Assembly (NCBI GenBank): GCA_034766995.1
Contig: CM068315.1
Location: 11,412,510-11,476,509, forward strand
DNA: 64,000 bases
DNA from: Acanthacorydalis orientalis
Lineage: Eukaryota; Arthropoda; Insecta; Megaloptera; Corydalidae
Direction of reading: 5' to 3'
Part shown: positions 34,145-45,774 of the stretch, in pieces
Layout of the letters: the number at the start of each line of letters is the position of its first letter
Numbering within the stretch: position 1 is the first letter of the stretch
Notes under the pieces: model-generated
The model's input: the letters and a program-made list of their open reading frames with translations, nothing else
Told to the model about the DNA's origin: nothing
Database searches by the model: none
Program-made: the position numbers and the translations under genes

Positions 34145-35306
34145 ACTCTTAGAAGAAATATTCAAATCGTTCGACTGAGAGGACAAAGGAATCGAAATAA
34201 AAGGCGAAAAAGTCACCTCCTGTTTTTTTTCTGTCATCGTTATCTTTTCTAGTACTCCAGAAAAGCTACAAAAGAGGATAGAAGAATAAGACAATGCTAG
34301 TAAAAAAAGGGCCTAAATATGAACCACGGAAGAACAAAAATTGGGTTCAATGAGATTGTCTGTTTGAAGAAAATTTAAATAAAAGAACAGAAATAGAAGA
34401 AGTTAAGAAGTATATCTATATAAGCCAGCTTATCAACAAAGATGGATCATCATAGAAGAAGTAAACAGGAGAATAAAAATAGGATGGAGCTCATTTGGAC
34501 AAAACGTCTCGATATTTAAATCAAGAATCCCACTCTGTTTGAAAAAAAAGTATTTGATTAATGTATACCACTAATCCTTACCTACAGCAGCAAAACTTGG
34601 GTCCTTAACGCCAAAATCGTTCAAAAACTCCAAACAATACAGAGAAGTACGGAAAGATTAATGGTAGGAATAACAAAAAGAGACAGGAACAAAATATAAT
34701 GAGTACGAAAACAGACAGGAGTCACAGATGTAATAAGGAGAGTAAAGAGTTTGAAACAGAAATGAGCGGGACATATTGCAAGAAGAGAAAACAACCGATG
34801 GACAGAAATTATAAACTGGGAATATACAAATACCAAGAAAGAGATCAATGAACAGGTGGGATAAGGAAATTAAAATTGTAGGTCTGTTCGATATGAACAC
34901 TGAACTTACTCGGGATTTTCGTCGAACAATTTAGAGTAAGTTCAGAACAAGGGATTTGTTACTCTGAACTTACTTTAACTTTTTCTTAGAGTAACGTAAG
35001 CATCTTTGCCTAACTCGACAGTCTTTATCTATGATAATCGCTATCAAATAAACAAATCACCCAAACTTGACAGTATTCATATGATTTTACTCTAACCTGA
35101 CTCTGTGTTGTTCGATAAAAACAAGTTCAGAGTAATAAAGTCAGAGCAAAGTCATAAAATTCAAGAGTCAGTTCAGAGTTAGTTCAGTGTACATATCGAA
35201 CAGACCTTTTTATTGAAAATCAGTGGAAAAGAGAGGCATTCAATCGTACAAAATGGAAAATCATGGAAGAGGTCTTTACCCAGCAGTGGATTGAGAGACT
35301 GCTGCT
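34145..35306 (+). mobile_element. RTE-type LINE, 5'-truncated, interrupted by a MITE
   Basis: The protein can be followed in broken frames: EDKGIEIKGEKVT, the area of the FADD motif (now FFSVIVIFSSTPEKLQKRIE), ASKKRGLNMN, IYISQLINKDGSS, NRRIKIGWSSFGQNVSIFKS and RIPLCLKKKYLIN, ending in KREAFNRTKWKIMEEVFTQQ. This is the C-terminal half of an RTE-clade reverse transcriptase plus the 3' tail word CCAGCAGTGGATTGAGAGAC. Many stops are present. LINE sequence is split at 34880/35207 by a 326-base MITE. Both ends lie against TA tracts. Confidence 0.85.
34881..35206. mobile_element. 326-base MITE with ~30-base termini and iterated subterminal motifs
   Basis: The left end GGTCTGTTCGATATGAACAC and the complement of the right end GGTCTGTTCGATATGTACAC match at 19 of 20 bases, and the similarity continues for about ten more. 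Inside, the word GTTCAGAGTA or its complement recurs near both ends (AGTAAGTTCAGAAC, TTACTCTGAACTTAC, AAGTTCAGAGTAATAA, GTCAGTTCAGAGTTAG), resembling arrays of transposase-binding sites. It sits inside the LINE, so it arrived later. No clear target duplication, so the superfamily is unassigned. Confidence 0.85.
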
Positions 35307-35307
35307 G

Positions 35308-35351
<44 letters not shown>
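35307..35351. repeat. (TA)n microsatellite after a LINE 3' end
   Basis: Directly follows CTGCTGCTGA at the RTE 3' end. Confidence 0.96.
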
Positions 35352-35358
<7 letters not shown>

Positions 35359-35510
35359 TCTTAATTAAATTAAATGCTGAAAAGTGTTTAATATATAAAA
35401 TTAATGTTTATATTTTGAAACTAGATTTTAACTTCGATTATATTGGTTTAGTTCTTTTTTTAATTTGAATTTCAAATCATATCAGCGGCAAAGTTTTAGT
35501 GAAAAAGATT

Positions 35511-35521
35511 ATATATATATG

Positions 35522-35552
<31 letters not shown>

Positions 35553-35555
35553 GTA

Positions 35556-35622
<67 letters not shown>
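35511..35622. repeat. long interrupted (TA)n microsatellite
   Basis: About 110 bases of TA with several TGTA and TACA interruptions, the longest TA-type tract in the window. Confidence 0.96.
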
Positions 35623-35626
<4 letters not shown>

Positions 35627-36019
35627 TCTTAAATGTGCGATAATAAAAATATATTTATGAAGAACATAAATAATAATTACACGGAATTATTTTTTTACGT
35701 AAACATTCCAATAAATTATTTTCTGAAATTGAGTTTGCAACGTACTCTATGAAATTATAAATCCAATTAATGCTCATATCGAAGTGACGACCGCTGACAA
35801 AAAAATTGAAACACACACACACATACATACGGAACATATAGAGAAAAAAAGAAAGATAGATACATGCTTATAGATTGTCAAATTTCTCTCGCCATCGACA
35901 AATATGTACTAAAATTTATTCGAAACGTGTAGTTACATATATAAAAAGCGGCACGCAAGCCTAAAAACCATAATCAACTATAATTAACAAACAATCAATA
36001 AAATCAACCTGGTGCCTTT

Positions 36020-36240
36020 ACAAGAGAATACAACAACGTAAAAAAAACTGTGCAACCTTGCGACCTGCTCATATAACACTTCACAATCCCCTCGATTAAA
36101 TCCGTCAGTCGGTGGTGTTCGTTGCGCCTGCGGCGAAAGAAAAAAAACGAGCTCGCCTAATTCCAGGTAGTGGTTTCGACGCTGTACACTCAGCGACGTA
36201 AACATGTTCTCGAGACCCGATTCACACATTAAGAGTTCAA
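36020..36240. other. GC-rich unique island
   Basis: Includes CCGTCAGTCGGTGGTGTTCG, TTGCGCCTGCGGCGAAAG, AACGAGCTCGCC and GTTCTCGAGACCCG. An 81-codon minus frame (35984-36229) crosses it but has no recognisable domain or signal peptide. I favour a regulatory island over a gene. Confidence 0.4.
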
Positions 36241-37770
36241 GTTTGTTTACAGTTAAACAGTGGTTTCTGAATAATTCCTTACAATTTAATAGAAACCTAC
36301 TAAACAGTTGTATGCGTTTGTGTATGTATAAACATAAGTATGTTTTTTTTATTTTCTCTTTACAATTATCATAGTTTTATTTCAATTTCAAAAATAAATA
36401 CACGAACAGAACCTTTTGTGTCTAATTAACCGACCGTTAAAAAATCAATAAAACGTTTGATAGAGTTTTATTTGTACGGCCACATCAGTTAAAATGAGTC
36501 TTATTATTAATACTAAAATATTCATAATATTGAAAAAAAGCACCTAGTGTAAAGAAATAAATAAATGTTATTCAGCAAACTTTTCTAGAATTGTTTGTTT
36601 TATTAAACATTAAGAGTATATTGAAAATGCAAAACTCGTATATTTTTAAAATAACTTGAAATTACTATTTTTAATGACCTCGAAATTCGTGTCTTATATT
36701 TAGTATTTCAAAAACATTGTAATTTTATCAGAGGTAATGAAAAGATTCAGGTATTAAAACCAGTCTTGTAGAATAAAATAAAATTTCCACTTATCAACAT
36801 TTTTTATGAAAAGGCATTAAATTATATATGATCATTATCTTTATTTTTTACTTGTACACTTTAACTTGTAAATGTAAGACAAAAAGTAAAACATTTAAAT
36901 ATAAAAACAAGCAGGAAAATAACTGCAGGAAAAAAATGTTAATTGTGCAGATGTCGTATAGATTATGAATTGATATTTAAGTGAATGCGTCTAGATGGTC
37001 ACAATACAGCTCTATTAATGTAATTAAAAATGTTTTTGATCAAAGATGTTAACAAGAAAATAATACATTTGTGAAAGCTTCAAGAGTATTTTTGTGTAAG
37101 GTATTTTAATAAGAACCACTATAATTTTTTTGTTAATATATTACTATTATATTTTTATTTTTACACAGATCGAATTTGTTGCATTAGTAGAATGTATTTA
37201 GACTCAGAAATGTTTTAAAATTCAGTAAACGGTCTAAATCAGTTGATATTTAGAAATACATGTTAAAACATAATTATAATAAAAAGTATTGTGTTCGTTT
37301 AAATGATATTTCTTGAAAAACATTGTTATTGGATAAAAAATGTCCCATATTAAATGCCTTTATGAATTCATAACGCACATGAATTAAAAGATAACACCTG
37401 ATAAATAGTCTATATCCTAAGATCGAGGTTTGTTTTAAACTTATTAAGTATGCAAATCGTATTAAGTATGCAATTTGGCCAAATGGTGATAAATCTCTTA
37501 TCTTATAGAAGAATAATTTTTGATTAAGAAAGTAAAATGATTTATTTAATACATATTCTGCAAATTTCTATGAACTACCTTTTGCTAACATGTCTTGCGG
37601 GATGGTTTATTTTTTTGTCATTCCAGGATAATTTATTTATAAACAAGAAGTGTAATATTTAATAATTATGATAGAGGCATTTTTGTAGAAGAGACAATTG
37701 GTTAGCAATTATATCGTTGTATAAGACAGTTGACAGTAGTAATAACAGAAATGACTATGATTAATGAATA
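36241..37770. other. AT-rich non-coding stretch
   Basis: Only a short IR-A-like right end (about 37020-37082, with TTTTTGATCAAAGATG and ACATTTGTGAAAGC) is recognisable. Confidence 0.45.
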
Positions 37771-38000
37771 TTTTAACTTTCACAAATGAATTCTTTTTCG
37801 CCACACAAACCATAAAATTAGCAAACAATAAACACACTATATTTTTTTCTCTCTTAGCACACTCAGTAAGATGAAATCATCATTGAAATACCGCTAAACA
37901 AGAATCCAAAATGATCAATAATTTAATGAACATTTTTTTCTCAGAAAAAAATAATTTGTGGGGTTGAAAGAAGAATTCATTTGTGAAAGTGAAATTAGCT
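37771..38000 (+). repeat. IR-A family, compact full copy
   Basis: The cleanest termini of the family: left AACTTTCACAAATGAATTCT followed by TTTTCGCCACACAAACC; right, complemented, TTTCACTTTCACAAATGAAT followed by TCTTCTTTCAACCCCACAAA. About 230 bases. The core retains ACTCAGTAAGATGAAATCAT. Confidence 0.8.
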
Positions 38001-38306
38001 ACAATATTAGAACTACATTGCGAGAACATTTTAAAATGTAGTAGAAGACACACATGCGCAGGTGAAATTATAAAAGGTATAGCTTACTTGTCAGTTGATT
38101 AGTTTGGCTTTGTCAATTGTAAAATTATTTATACACAATATATCATTCTTGCACATCATTTTTGTATTTGTCGAAACAGACCAGTAAATGTGTTGCTAAG
38201 TGTCGATTAATATCGAAGAGTGTTCGACATCAACCGCACTCATTCAACAAACCTGAGGATGACATTGCCAAAGTGCTATCCTCATTACTAATTCGTACCG
38301 AAACTA

Positions 38307-38586
38307 CCCTAGTAAGCTCAACCTTATATGAACCGTATAAGGAACATATAAATTCACCTTATACAAACCATACATGGATTATATAAGGCCACCACTATCA
38401 TCCATATATAGTTGTGAAGCCTATAAAATGTGACCTTCTTTACCGTATATGGATCATATAAAATCACTTTATATACCTTTTAAGATTAATATAAGGTGCT
38501 CATATAAGAATCATGATTCTTATATGGATTGTATAAGGAATATCTAAAATCGTATACAAAAGATATAAGGTTGAGGATTACTGGAG
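38307..38586. mobile_element. 280-base MITE made of reiterated TATATGG/ATATAAGG words
   Basis: Left end CCCTAGTAAGCTCAACCTTA; complemented right end CTCCAGTAATCCTCAACCTT; TA flanks both (38305-38306, 38587-38588). The interior is a series of near-palindromic words: CTTATATGAACCGTATAAGG, CATGGATTATATAAGG, CGTATATGGATCATATAA, CTTATATGGATTGTATAAGG. No protein. It interrupts a block (38225-38300 and 38589 onwards) that carries the IR-A core word CCTGAGGATGACATTGCC. Confidence 0.75.
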
Positions 38587-38697
38587 TAATAATGACGAAC
38601 AGACACTTATCGGGTTCAAAAAAAAAAGAAAACCAACACTACAAATCAAAAAGATACTTTGTGACAATTCTTTATTTTTAATATATTCTATCTATCT

Positions 38698-38762
<65 letters not shown>
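38698..38762. repeat. (TA)n microsatellite
   Basis: About 30 TA units preceded by TATCTATCTTTC. Confidence 0.97.
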
Positions 38763-38766
<4 letters not shown>

Positions 38767-39115
38767 CATGAAATAAAAAGTGTAAAAAAGAATAAATGGA
38801 TATTAAAAAAGGCAATAAAGAAGTGGCAGTGCTATCAAAAAAAAAATAGAAATTTATGCACTAAACTGTTCAAATCAGAAGACATCTTTATCTAGCAAAT
38901 AATTATTAAAACTAAAATGATAATATATAATTTACTTTTATTAAAATATTAATATAAATTTTACATTTTTTTGAATAAAGAACTGAACATTTGTTTTTAA
39001 GTAGAAACTAAAAATATTTCAAAATTGATTAATAACGCACTGAACTATTACATATTTATCAATAGCCTAATATATTAGCAACTAGATTATAGAAATTTCA
39101 AATAATTTTATTAAA
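38763..39115. other. AT-rich non-coding stretch
   Basis: Nothing recognisable. Confidence 0.5.
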
Positions 39116-39117
39116 TA

Positions 39118-39657
39118 TTAGATGGGTAGGAAAATAATTGCGATTGTTGTTTTCTGAATTCTAATGTTATTTTTTCTCAATGAAAGTGTCATTCATCGAG
39201 TTCATGTTAATATAATTTTAAAATGCATTTTTCGGTCTGTATTTTGATAACATCGACTTTGAAGTTATTATTAATGTTGTTTCAAATTTGTATATTGAAT
39301 TAAAGATGGCAAAGGAACAAATAAGAGGATTTTTTTATGAGTTCAAAACAGATGGTAAAGCAGCAAGAACTGCTTATACACTAAATAATGCTTTAGATGT
39401 GGCTACTGTTAAGGAACGTATGCTGCAATGATGGTTCCACAAATTTCGTACTGGAGACGAGAGCCTTGAAGATGAGGGTCACGGGCGTCCTTCTTCAGTT
39501 CATAATGACCAATTGAAGTCGTGAGGGTGTTTTGATGAGTTAATTGGAAAAATATGTCGATTCTAATGGCACTTATTTCAAATAATAAAGTTAATTAATA
39601 ACTAAATGTATATGAAATTGAATGTCATAAACCGCAATTATTTTTCTACGAACCTAA
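39118..39657 (+). mobile_element. internally deleted mariner, independent deletion (copy 5)
   Basis: Left terminus TTAGATGGGTAGGAAAATAA, right TTTCTACGAACCTAA; TA at 39116-39117 and a mutated CA on the right. The N-terminal transposase segment resembles copies 1-4, but unlike them this copy keeps the transposase C-terminus: LEKYVDSNGTYFK-stop at about 39547-39588. The deletion therefore removed a different interval (from after the FRTGDESLEDE / HNDQLK region to near the C-terminus). It descends from a longer ancestor independently of the ~555-base family. Confidence 0.88.
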
Positions 39658-39844
39658 CATAATAATATTAGAATCTTATATATTTAGAAGTTCAAATTTT
39701 ATATTTACGATTTAATATTATTTTTTGTAAAGAAGAGAATAGTATTTGAAACGAGCAATAAAATATTATTTTATGAGTTAAAAATATGTGTACTGATAAC
39801 AATTTCTAACATGATAATAACTGATTCTCTTTGAATGCAATAAT

Positions 39845-39851
39845 ATATATG

Positions 39852-39909
<58 letters not shown>
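39845..39909. repeat. (TA)n microsatellite
   Basis: TA run with TATGTATG at its start. Confidence 0.96.
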
Positions 39910-39913
<4 letters not shown>

Positions 39914-40547
39914 AAAGAAACTGTAAAAGATTTGAAATATAAATGACTGCAGACAGATCTCATTTTTTGGATTCACTGGACGTTCATTAAAAATTTATTT
40001 CCGTCTGTAGTCATCGCTCCATAAAATAGCGTGTGAATAGTACGTGTCACGTTTGAGATTCACTGGATGTCGGTCGAATTCATATCTTCATTCTTTGTTG
40101 CGTAAACCTTGCTTTATTGATGAGCTCTGACCACCTGAGTGTACCCACACATGCACTGTACATGTGTGTTGACACTGCATGGTTACACATGTGAACGCGT
40201 ATGTATGCTGTGTAAGTAGTGAGGTAAGGTTAGGTCGCGCTGTACGACGACCATTCACTACCTACCTACCTAACATACATACACCCATTAAACGACGCGG
40301 CAATTATAACGGCGGCGCAAGGTGCGACGCAGACAAACGTGCCGTCGAACCGTCGGTGCGAGAGACGAACCACGTACCTCCGGATATGTTTATCCGTCCG
40401 ACAAAGTGAAGTGTCGCATTTATCCCTTAAGTAAAAGGGCGTGGTGTTATTCGAATCGATGTACACGATTGGAGAAGTTGTCGTGACAGCTTCGCGTCAA
40501 GTCCACGTTGCCTTCAGTTTGTTTCTCGCTTGTCACCGTCTTCAGAC

Positions 40548-40554
40548 TATAAAA
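40548..40554 (+). promoter_or_regulatory. candidate TATA box
   Basis: TATAAAA within CTTCAGACTATAAAACTATC, in CpG-rich, non-repeat DNA. The expected start lies around 40578. Two initiator-like words (TCAGTT at 40513, TCAGAC at 40542) lie just upstream and could serve instead. Confidence 0.4.
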
Positions 40555-40665
40555 CTATCGTGCTCGCGTGTGGAACAAGACCCGACAATACCGCAACGAC
40601 CGTGCATCAGACGAGTGAAGCAGCACCGATCTCAAGAATAAGTGGAGCGACTTGGGGTCGTTAAC

Positions 40666-40821
40666 ATGAATCAGTTCTTCGCGTGCGAAACAAAGTACGA
40701 TACATGCTTTTCAGAAATGTGTGCGGATTGTTGCAGATTCAGTCGACTGGAATCGGAACGACTTGAACGGGCTCGAGTTTACAGTATGGGGTGCAGCAAA
40801 GTGAGAGACACACGATCTTAA
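40666..40821 (+). CDS. candidate 51-residue cysteine-containing micropeptide
   Basis: ATG at 40666 (context TTAACATGA, favourable for insects) to TAA at 40819. The peptide begins MNQFFACETKYDTCFSEMCA and continues DCCRFSRLESERLERARVYS. Cysteines are at residues 7, 14, 19, 22, 23 and 43. The C-terminal half is rich in Arg and Glu and could form a helix. No signal peptide and no membrane segment. I do not recognise the family. It is the first good-context ATG about 90 bases after the expected transcription start of the TATA box at 40548, though an upstream in-island ATG at 40441 opens another frame. It could equally be an upstream frame in a 5' untranslated exon, or chance. Confidence 0.25.
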   Translation: MNQFFACETKYDTCFSEMCADCCRFSRLESERLERARVYSMGCSKVRDTRS

Positions 40822-41378
40822 GAAATGAACAGAACGGAGTCGGGGGCTTGATGAGATCGTGGACGACGAACAAAAAAAAAAGAAGAACGCGCGTCTATAT
40901 ATGTAGTTAACAGAGACGGTACGCGAAGTCGACGTACGCGACACGTGCGTCAGAGCAGGACAACACTAGCGGCAACGTAATCTTAAGAAACTGGAATTCG
41001 CAGTACGATTCCCATCTTTTGAAGACAATCCAAGCGTATACTTTACCGCGCCGTCTCTTCGCTCGCGGGGGTAAAGTGGCAACGAGACTGGGTGGTTGGT
41101 ACGTCGGTTGGTCGGTTTCAACGGAGAGCGGGTGCGTTTCTCTGCCGGCGAATTTATGTGTTTTCTAAACGTACAGTCGACGTCACGACTTTCCATAAAC
41201 AAGCTACTCATCTCAATAATACGTTGTCTTGTTGGGGAACTCGCTTGCAACTACGTATGTATTTAATGTACAACGTTCATTATAAATGATTATATGGGCT
41301 GCTCCTCTTATCATATTATTAGTTAACACTACAGAATTCGTACTCCTTCAGGTTTGATTAATCGAATACATACATACA

Positions 41379-41379
<1 letters not shown>

Positions 41380-41437
<58 letters not shown>
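41380..41437. repeat. (TA)n microsatellite
   Basis: Preceded by ATACATACATACATAC, then about 28 TA units. Confidence 0.97.
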
Positions 41438-41440
<3 letters not shown>

Positions 41441-41499
41441 ACTACACACATCTGTATGCATAAATGTTTTATATACATAAATAATGTTTATATATGTAT

Positions 41500-41740
41500 A
41501 TTCATTCGGGACGTTGTTTTTATTTAAACGTACGCAGTAGCCGCGGCAAACGACTGTTATTATTTACGTTTGGAGTGTGAGACAAGATGAGAAAGATAGA
41601 GTTTACTTTACTCACACAACTAATGTTAGTTATTTGAGCTAGTTGTCGCGTCGACATTAATTATTATTTACGTTACTCCACAAATGATGGAACGACTCCT
41701 ATGTTCCAAGAGTGTCTTTAGTCTTGCGTGCAACGACGTT
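41500..41740. other. GC-richer unique segment
   Basis: Contains CGTACGCAGTAGCCGCGGCA, GTTGTCGCGTCGACATT and CTTGCGTGCAACGACGTTG. It probably belongs with the 40.0-41.3 kb island, split from it by the TA tract. Confidence 0.3.
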
Positions 41741-42131
41741 GATATAAAAATAATATATTTATAACATTTTTTTTTTTGAACAAAAAAACATACATATTCA
41801 GTTACGCTGGAATTCAACTAGAAATCATTATTAAAAAGATCAGTTGTATTGAATTTAAATGAGGTGTATGATGTCTTTAACTCACTATCGTTGTATTGTT
41901 TATATAAAAATATGTTGTGTATAATAAATAAGCAAATATAATAATTACATAGAAAATATTTAAATAAAAACTTAATAAACGGAACACCTTGGTCAGTTTG
42001 TAGGGTTGGTAGATATAAATAAAAAATAAAATAAATGATTAAATTTAGGCGTTAAGAAAAAAAACAAAATTTATTCTTAAATGTTAATTATTTAAAACAA
42101 AACACATAAATATAGTGAAATAAATTAGTAT

Positions 42132-42138
<7 letters not shown>

Positions 42139-42194
<56 letters not shown>
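42139..42194. repeat. (TA)n microsatellite
   Basis: About 27 TA units after GTATGTGTGTATA. Confidence 0.97.
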
Positions 42195-42199
<5 letters not shown>

Positions 42200-42204
42200 A
42201 ATTG

Positions 42205-43110
<906 letters not shown>

Positions 43111-43323
43111 ATTTTTCAGAAAAATAGGAAATTAAACCGAAAAGTACAATTTGATTTCATCTATGATTTTTTTAAAACAAGAATATTTTAATAAAACATT
43201 TTAAATGTAAATGATAAAAAGTAATTACCATTCGAATAAATGATGACTCTGGAATAAAGCACGCTTTAATCATGAAGATACTTTTTTTTAGCGACAACAC
43301 AATTCTCGTACTGGCTAAATTCA

Positions 43324-43474
43324 CTTTCACAAACGATTATTTCTATCCACAAACCATAAAAAAAATTATGGTCAAACATTTTTAAATAAGTCATTAATTA
43401 TTATTGATCATCGTCAAAAAAATTTTTTTTGATTTGTGTGGTGAAAAAATAAATAATTTGTGTAATTTTCTCTA
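43324..43474. repeat. IR-A family, short hairpin copy
   Basis: GCTAAATTCACTTTCACAAA on the left and a degraded AATAATTTGTGTAATTTTCT on the right enclose only about 150 bases. The core is mostly lost, leaving the two arms nearly back to back. Confidence 0.65.
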
Positions 43475-44667
43475 GATCAAACGTTTAATAGATGATATGA
43501 AGCCATCCATGCAACTAAGAAATATCGAAAAACTGTTCAGTTTGATAATAGTTCCCATTATTCTTACATATATAATTTTCTCGGATATAATTTTAAATAT
43601 AAATAAAGTCAAGCAGAGCGGAATACACAAATTGCATGATCGTTTTATAATTTTAAAATAAAAAAAAAACATTTAAAAAACAACCTTTATATTCATCAAA
43701 AATCACCTTTACTTTACTGTATACAAATTTAAATTTAATTAAACACTTTTATCTAACAATAAGAGAACATTCAAAAATATTGCAGTTCAATTAACCTTAA
43801 AACTTCAAACTAGGATCTCATGAGATTAGCAGTAAATGCAAGTAAATTATCTTCAAACCTTATTATGCAAGGAAATAACTTCGATGCTTTACCAACTTCA
43901 AAGAATATTCAAAGAACAGTCAGTGAAATGTTAATTTTAATAATGAGTGGTATTATTTTAAAGACGAGCTAACCTTTTAAAATTAATTTTGCAAATAATT
44001 ATTTTGTTATATAATTTTTAAGACTAATTTTATAATTTCATTTCACTGCTCGGTAAACATTTATTATATTTTATTCAAAAAGAGACCATATTTAAAACTG
44101 TACAAATGATGTACTTAAAAATAGTATGATTTCCTAATTTGCTTCTTTTTGTATTTCTTTTATTTTTAAAATAGTTTTGTCTATATTTACTACATTTTGT
44201 GTGAATTAACTATGTTCTAAAGTACTTTTATAATAATAATTGTAAGTACACATGGCTGAAGTAGTAAATTTTATTACAAAGATTGCAAAAAGGAAAAAGG
44301 TTTCATTTTTTACTAATTCCCGTCTTAAATCTTTACTTAAAAGCATATATTGATGAAGATTGTAGATTTAACATACGAGAGCTTCTATAGAAAATTAAAC
44401 ATTCACCTATCCCCTTTGTATAATTGTTTAATTTTATTTTAAATGCCTCGTCATTCTTTAAAAGGAAAAGGAGTTGTTTTGCAATTTAATTCTGACCATG
44501 CTGGAAAACTCGTAAATGATTTAAATATACTTCCCAACGTTAGGAATTTTCTTTTATCTAAATTTTCTTACTAAAGTTCTTCAATTATTTGACTTATTGT
44601 TAGGCTACTATACATGAAATGTCTGTTTAAAACGAAGATGATTACTTTTCTTTGAATATGTTAGATA
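43475..44667. other. non-coding stretch with two unassigned short frames
   Basis: Short frames at about 44252-44353 (MAEVVNFITKIAKRKKVSFF and 13 more) and 44443-44574 (MPRHSLKGKGVVLQFNSDHA and 23 more) are not recognised. The words DCRFNIRELL between them faintly resemble a mariner helix-turn-helix. I make no functional call. Confidence 0.3.
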
Positions 44668-44747
44668 TTAGGTTGGTATAAAAATAATTGCGGTTTATGA
44701 CCTGTAAATTAATAACAAAAACCGCAATTATTTTCCTACCTACCTAA
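44668..44747 (-). mobile_element. 80-base mariner MITE (end-to-end derivative)
   Basis: Starts TTAGGTTGGTATAAAAATAA and ends CCTACCTACCTAA, with TA at 44666-44667 and 44748-44749. Only the ends remain: about 45 bases matching the 3' end of the ~555-base mariner family (GGTTTATGACCTGTAAATT) joined to about 32 bases of its 5' end (AACAAAAACCGCAATTATTT). Nearly a perfect palindrome. Confidence 0.92.
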
Positions 44748-45774
44748 TATTATACTTTTTGATAATGAAATTTGAATTTCATACGATTCTCCTTCTCTAT
44801 TAAACCCTTCACAAGAGCAAATAAACATTTATTTCACTTTATATTTACACTCTTTAATTATTATTATCACAAAATTCAGACTCTTAAGAGCTATGCTTAT
44901 GCTTATAATATTAGACATTTCCTTCCTACAATATTTGATTTCCCGTTTATTTATATGTACAAATGTTCATTCTCTTTAATAATATTTTCAGTTTAATTTT
45001 AAGTTTTAGTATTTATGGCTTTACTGATATTGAATTGAAAAAAAAAACTCATTTATACATATATTAATCCGATATATACATTAACTTCGCTCAATATAAA
45101 GATAATTTGTAATATTGAAAGATCGGTTATTAACGTATTACTTGTTAATTTATTCCTGTAATTTAAAAATAATAGTAATTGATGATGTGATAATAAAAAT
45201 CGACGAAAACAAAATTATTCACCCCTATCAATTAACAAATAAAGACTTTTGGTCGAGAATTTTTCATGAAATGTGAACAAACATTATTTTTTGATTATTG
45301 TTTTATCACATTTTTTTCGATTAAAACAAATATAATGTTTTAATTAGTATAATCAAAAAAGATTGATATATTAATTTGAATATTTTTAAGATACCACATT
45401 ATATTTTTTGACAATTTAAATTTGAGTTATATACTTAAATGATTAAATAAATAAATATATATATATCGTGGACAAACTTATACTAAGCTGTAATCAGTGT
45501 AAGGATGTAGTATGAAAAAAAAACTATTGAATACTTCATGTTAAACTAATTTTCATATTTTTTTATTTGCCATATTTTTATTTCGAAATATTTCTAATGC
45601 GGTTAGAATTATTTTTAATAATTTATTATTGCAATATTATGGCATATTTTTACTTAATAAATGAAAGTAATTAATGTCTCTTTTTTAATTCCTAGATAAG
45701 AAATAAATAATAAATATTTACTGAAAAATAGAAAATTCGACAACTTCGTTACTGAATATAGAAAAGAGATTTTA
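44748..45774. other. AT-rich non-coding stretch
   Basis: Frames at 44772-44996 and 45654-45842 have no domain. Nothing else is recognisable. Confidence 0.5.

Larger units (their letters stand above)
40020..41310. other. large CpG-rich island, candidate promoter and 5' exon region
   Basis: The largest GC-rich block of the window. CpG words are dense: CGACGCGGCAATTATAACGG, CGGCGCAAGGTGCGACGCAG, CGTGCCGTCGAACCGTCGGT, CGCGCGTCTA, CGAAGTCGACGTACGCGACA. It carries a good splice-donor-like GAG|GTAAGG at 40221-40229, an initiator-like TCAGTT (40513), a TATA box at 40548 and a 51-codon frame at 40666. Frames of 66-94 codons occur on both strands with no known domain, as expected in GC-rich DNA. No transposon termini. 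Best read as the start of a host transcription unit, orientation unproven. Confidence 0.5.

Noticed and set aside
35984..36229. 81-codon minus frame with a hydrophobic C-terminus.
   Set aside because: Same GC-island effect. No signal peptide at the start and no family recognised.
40711..41250. Minus-strand frames of 77 and 94 codons in the CpG island.
   Set aside because: No start context or domain stands out; they lie antisense to the better-supported TATA and ATG arrangement.
44668..44747. Possible human DNA contamination, because the ends resemble MADE1/Hsmar1.
   Set aside because: Six longer copies with the same termini surround it, and its inner words match the local family rather than the human element.
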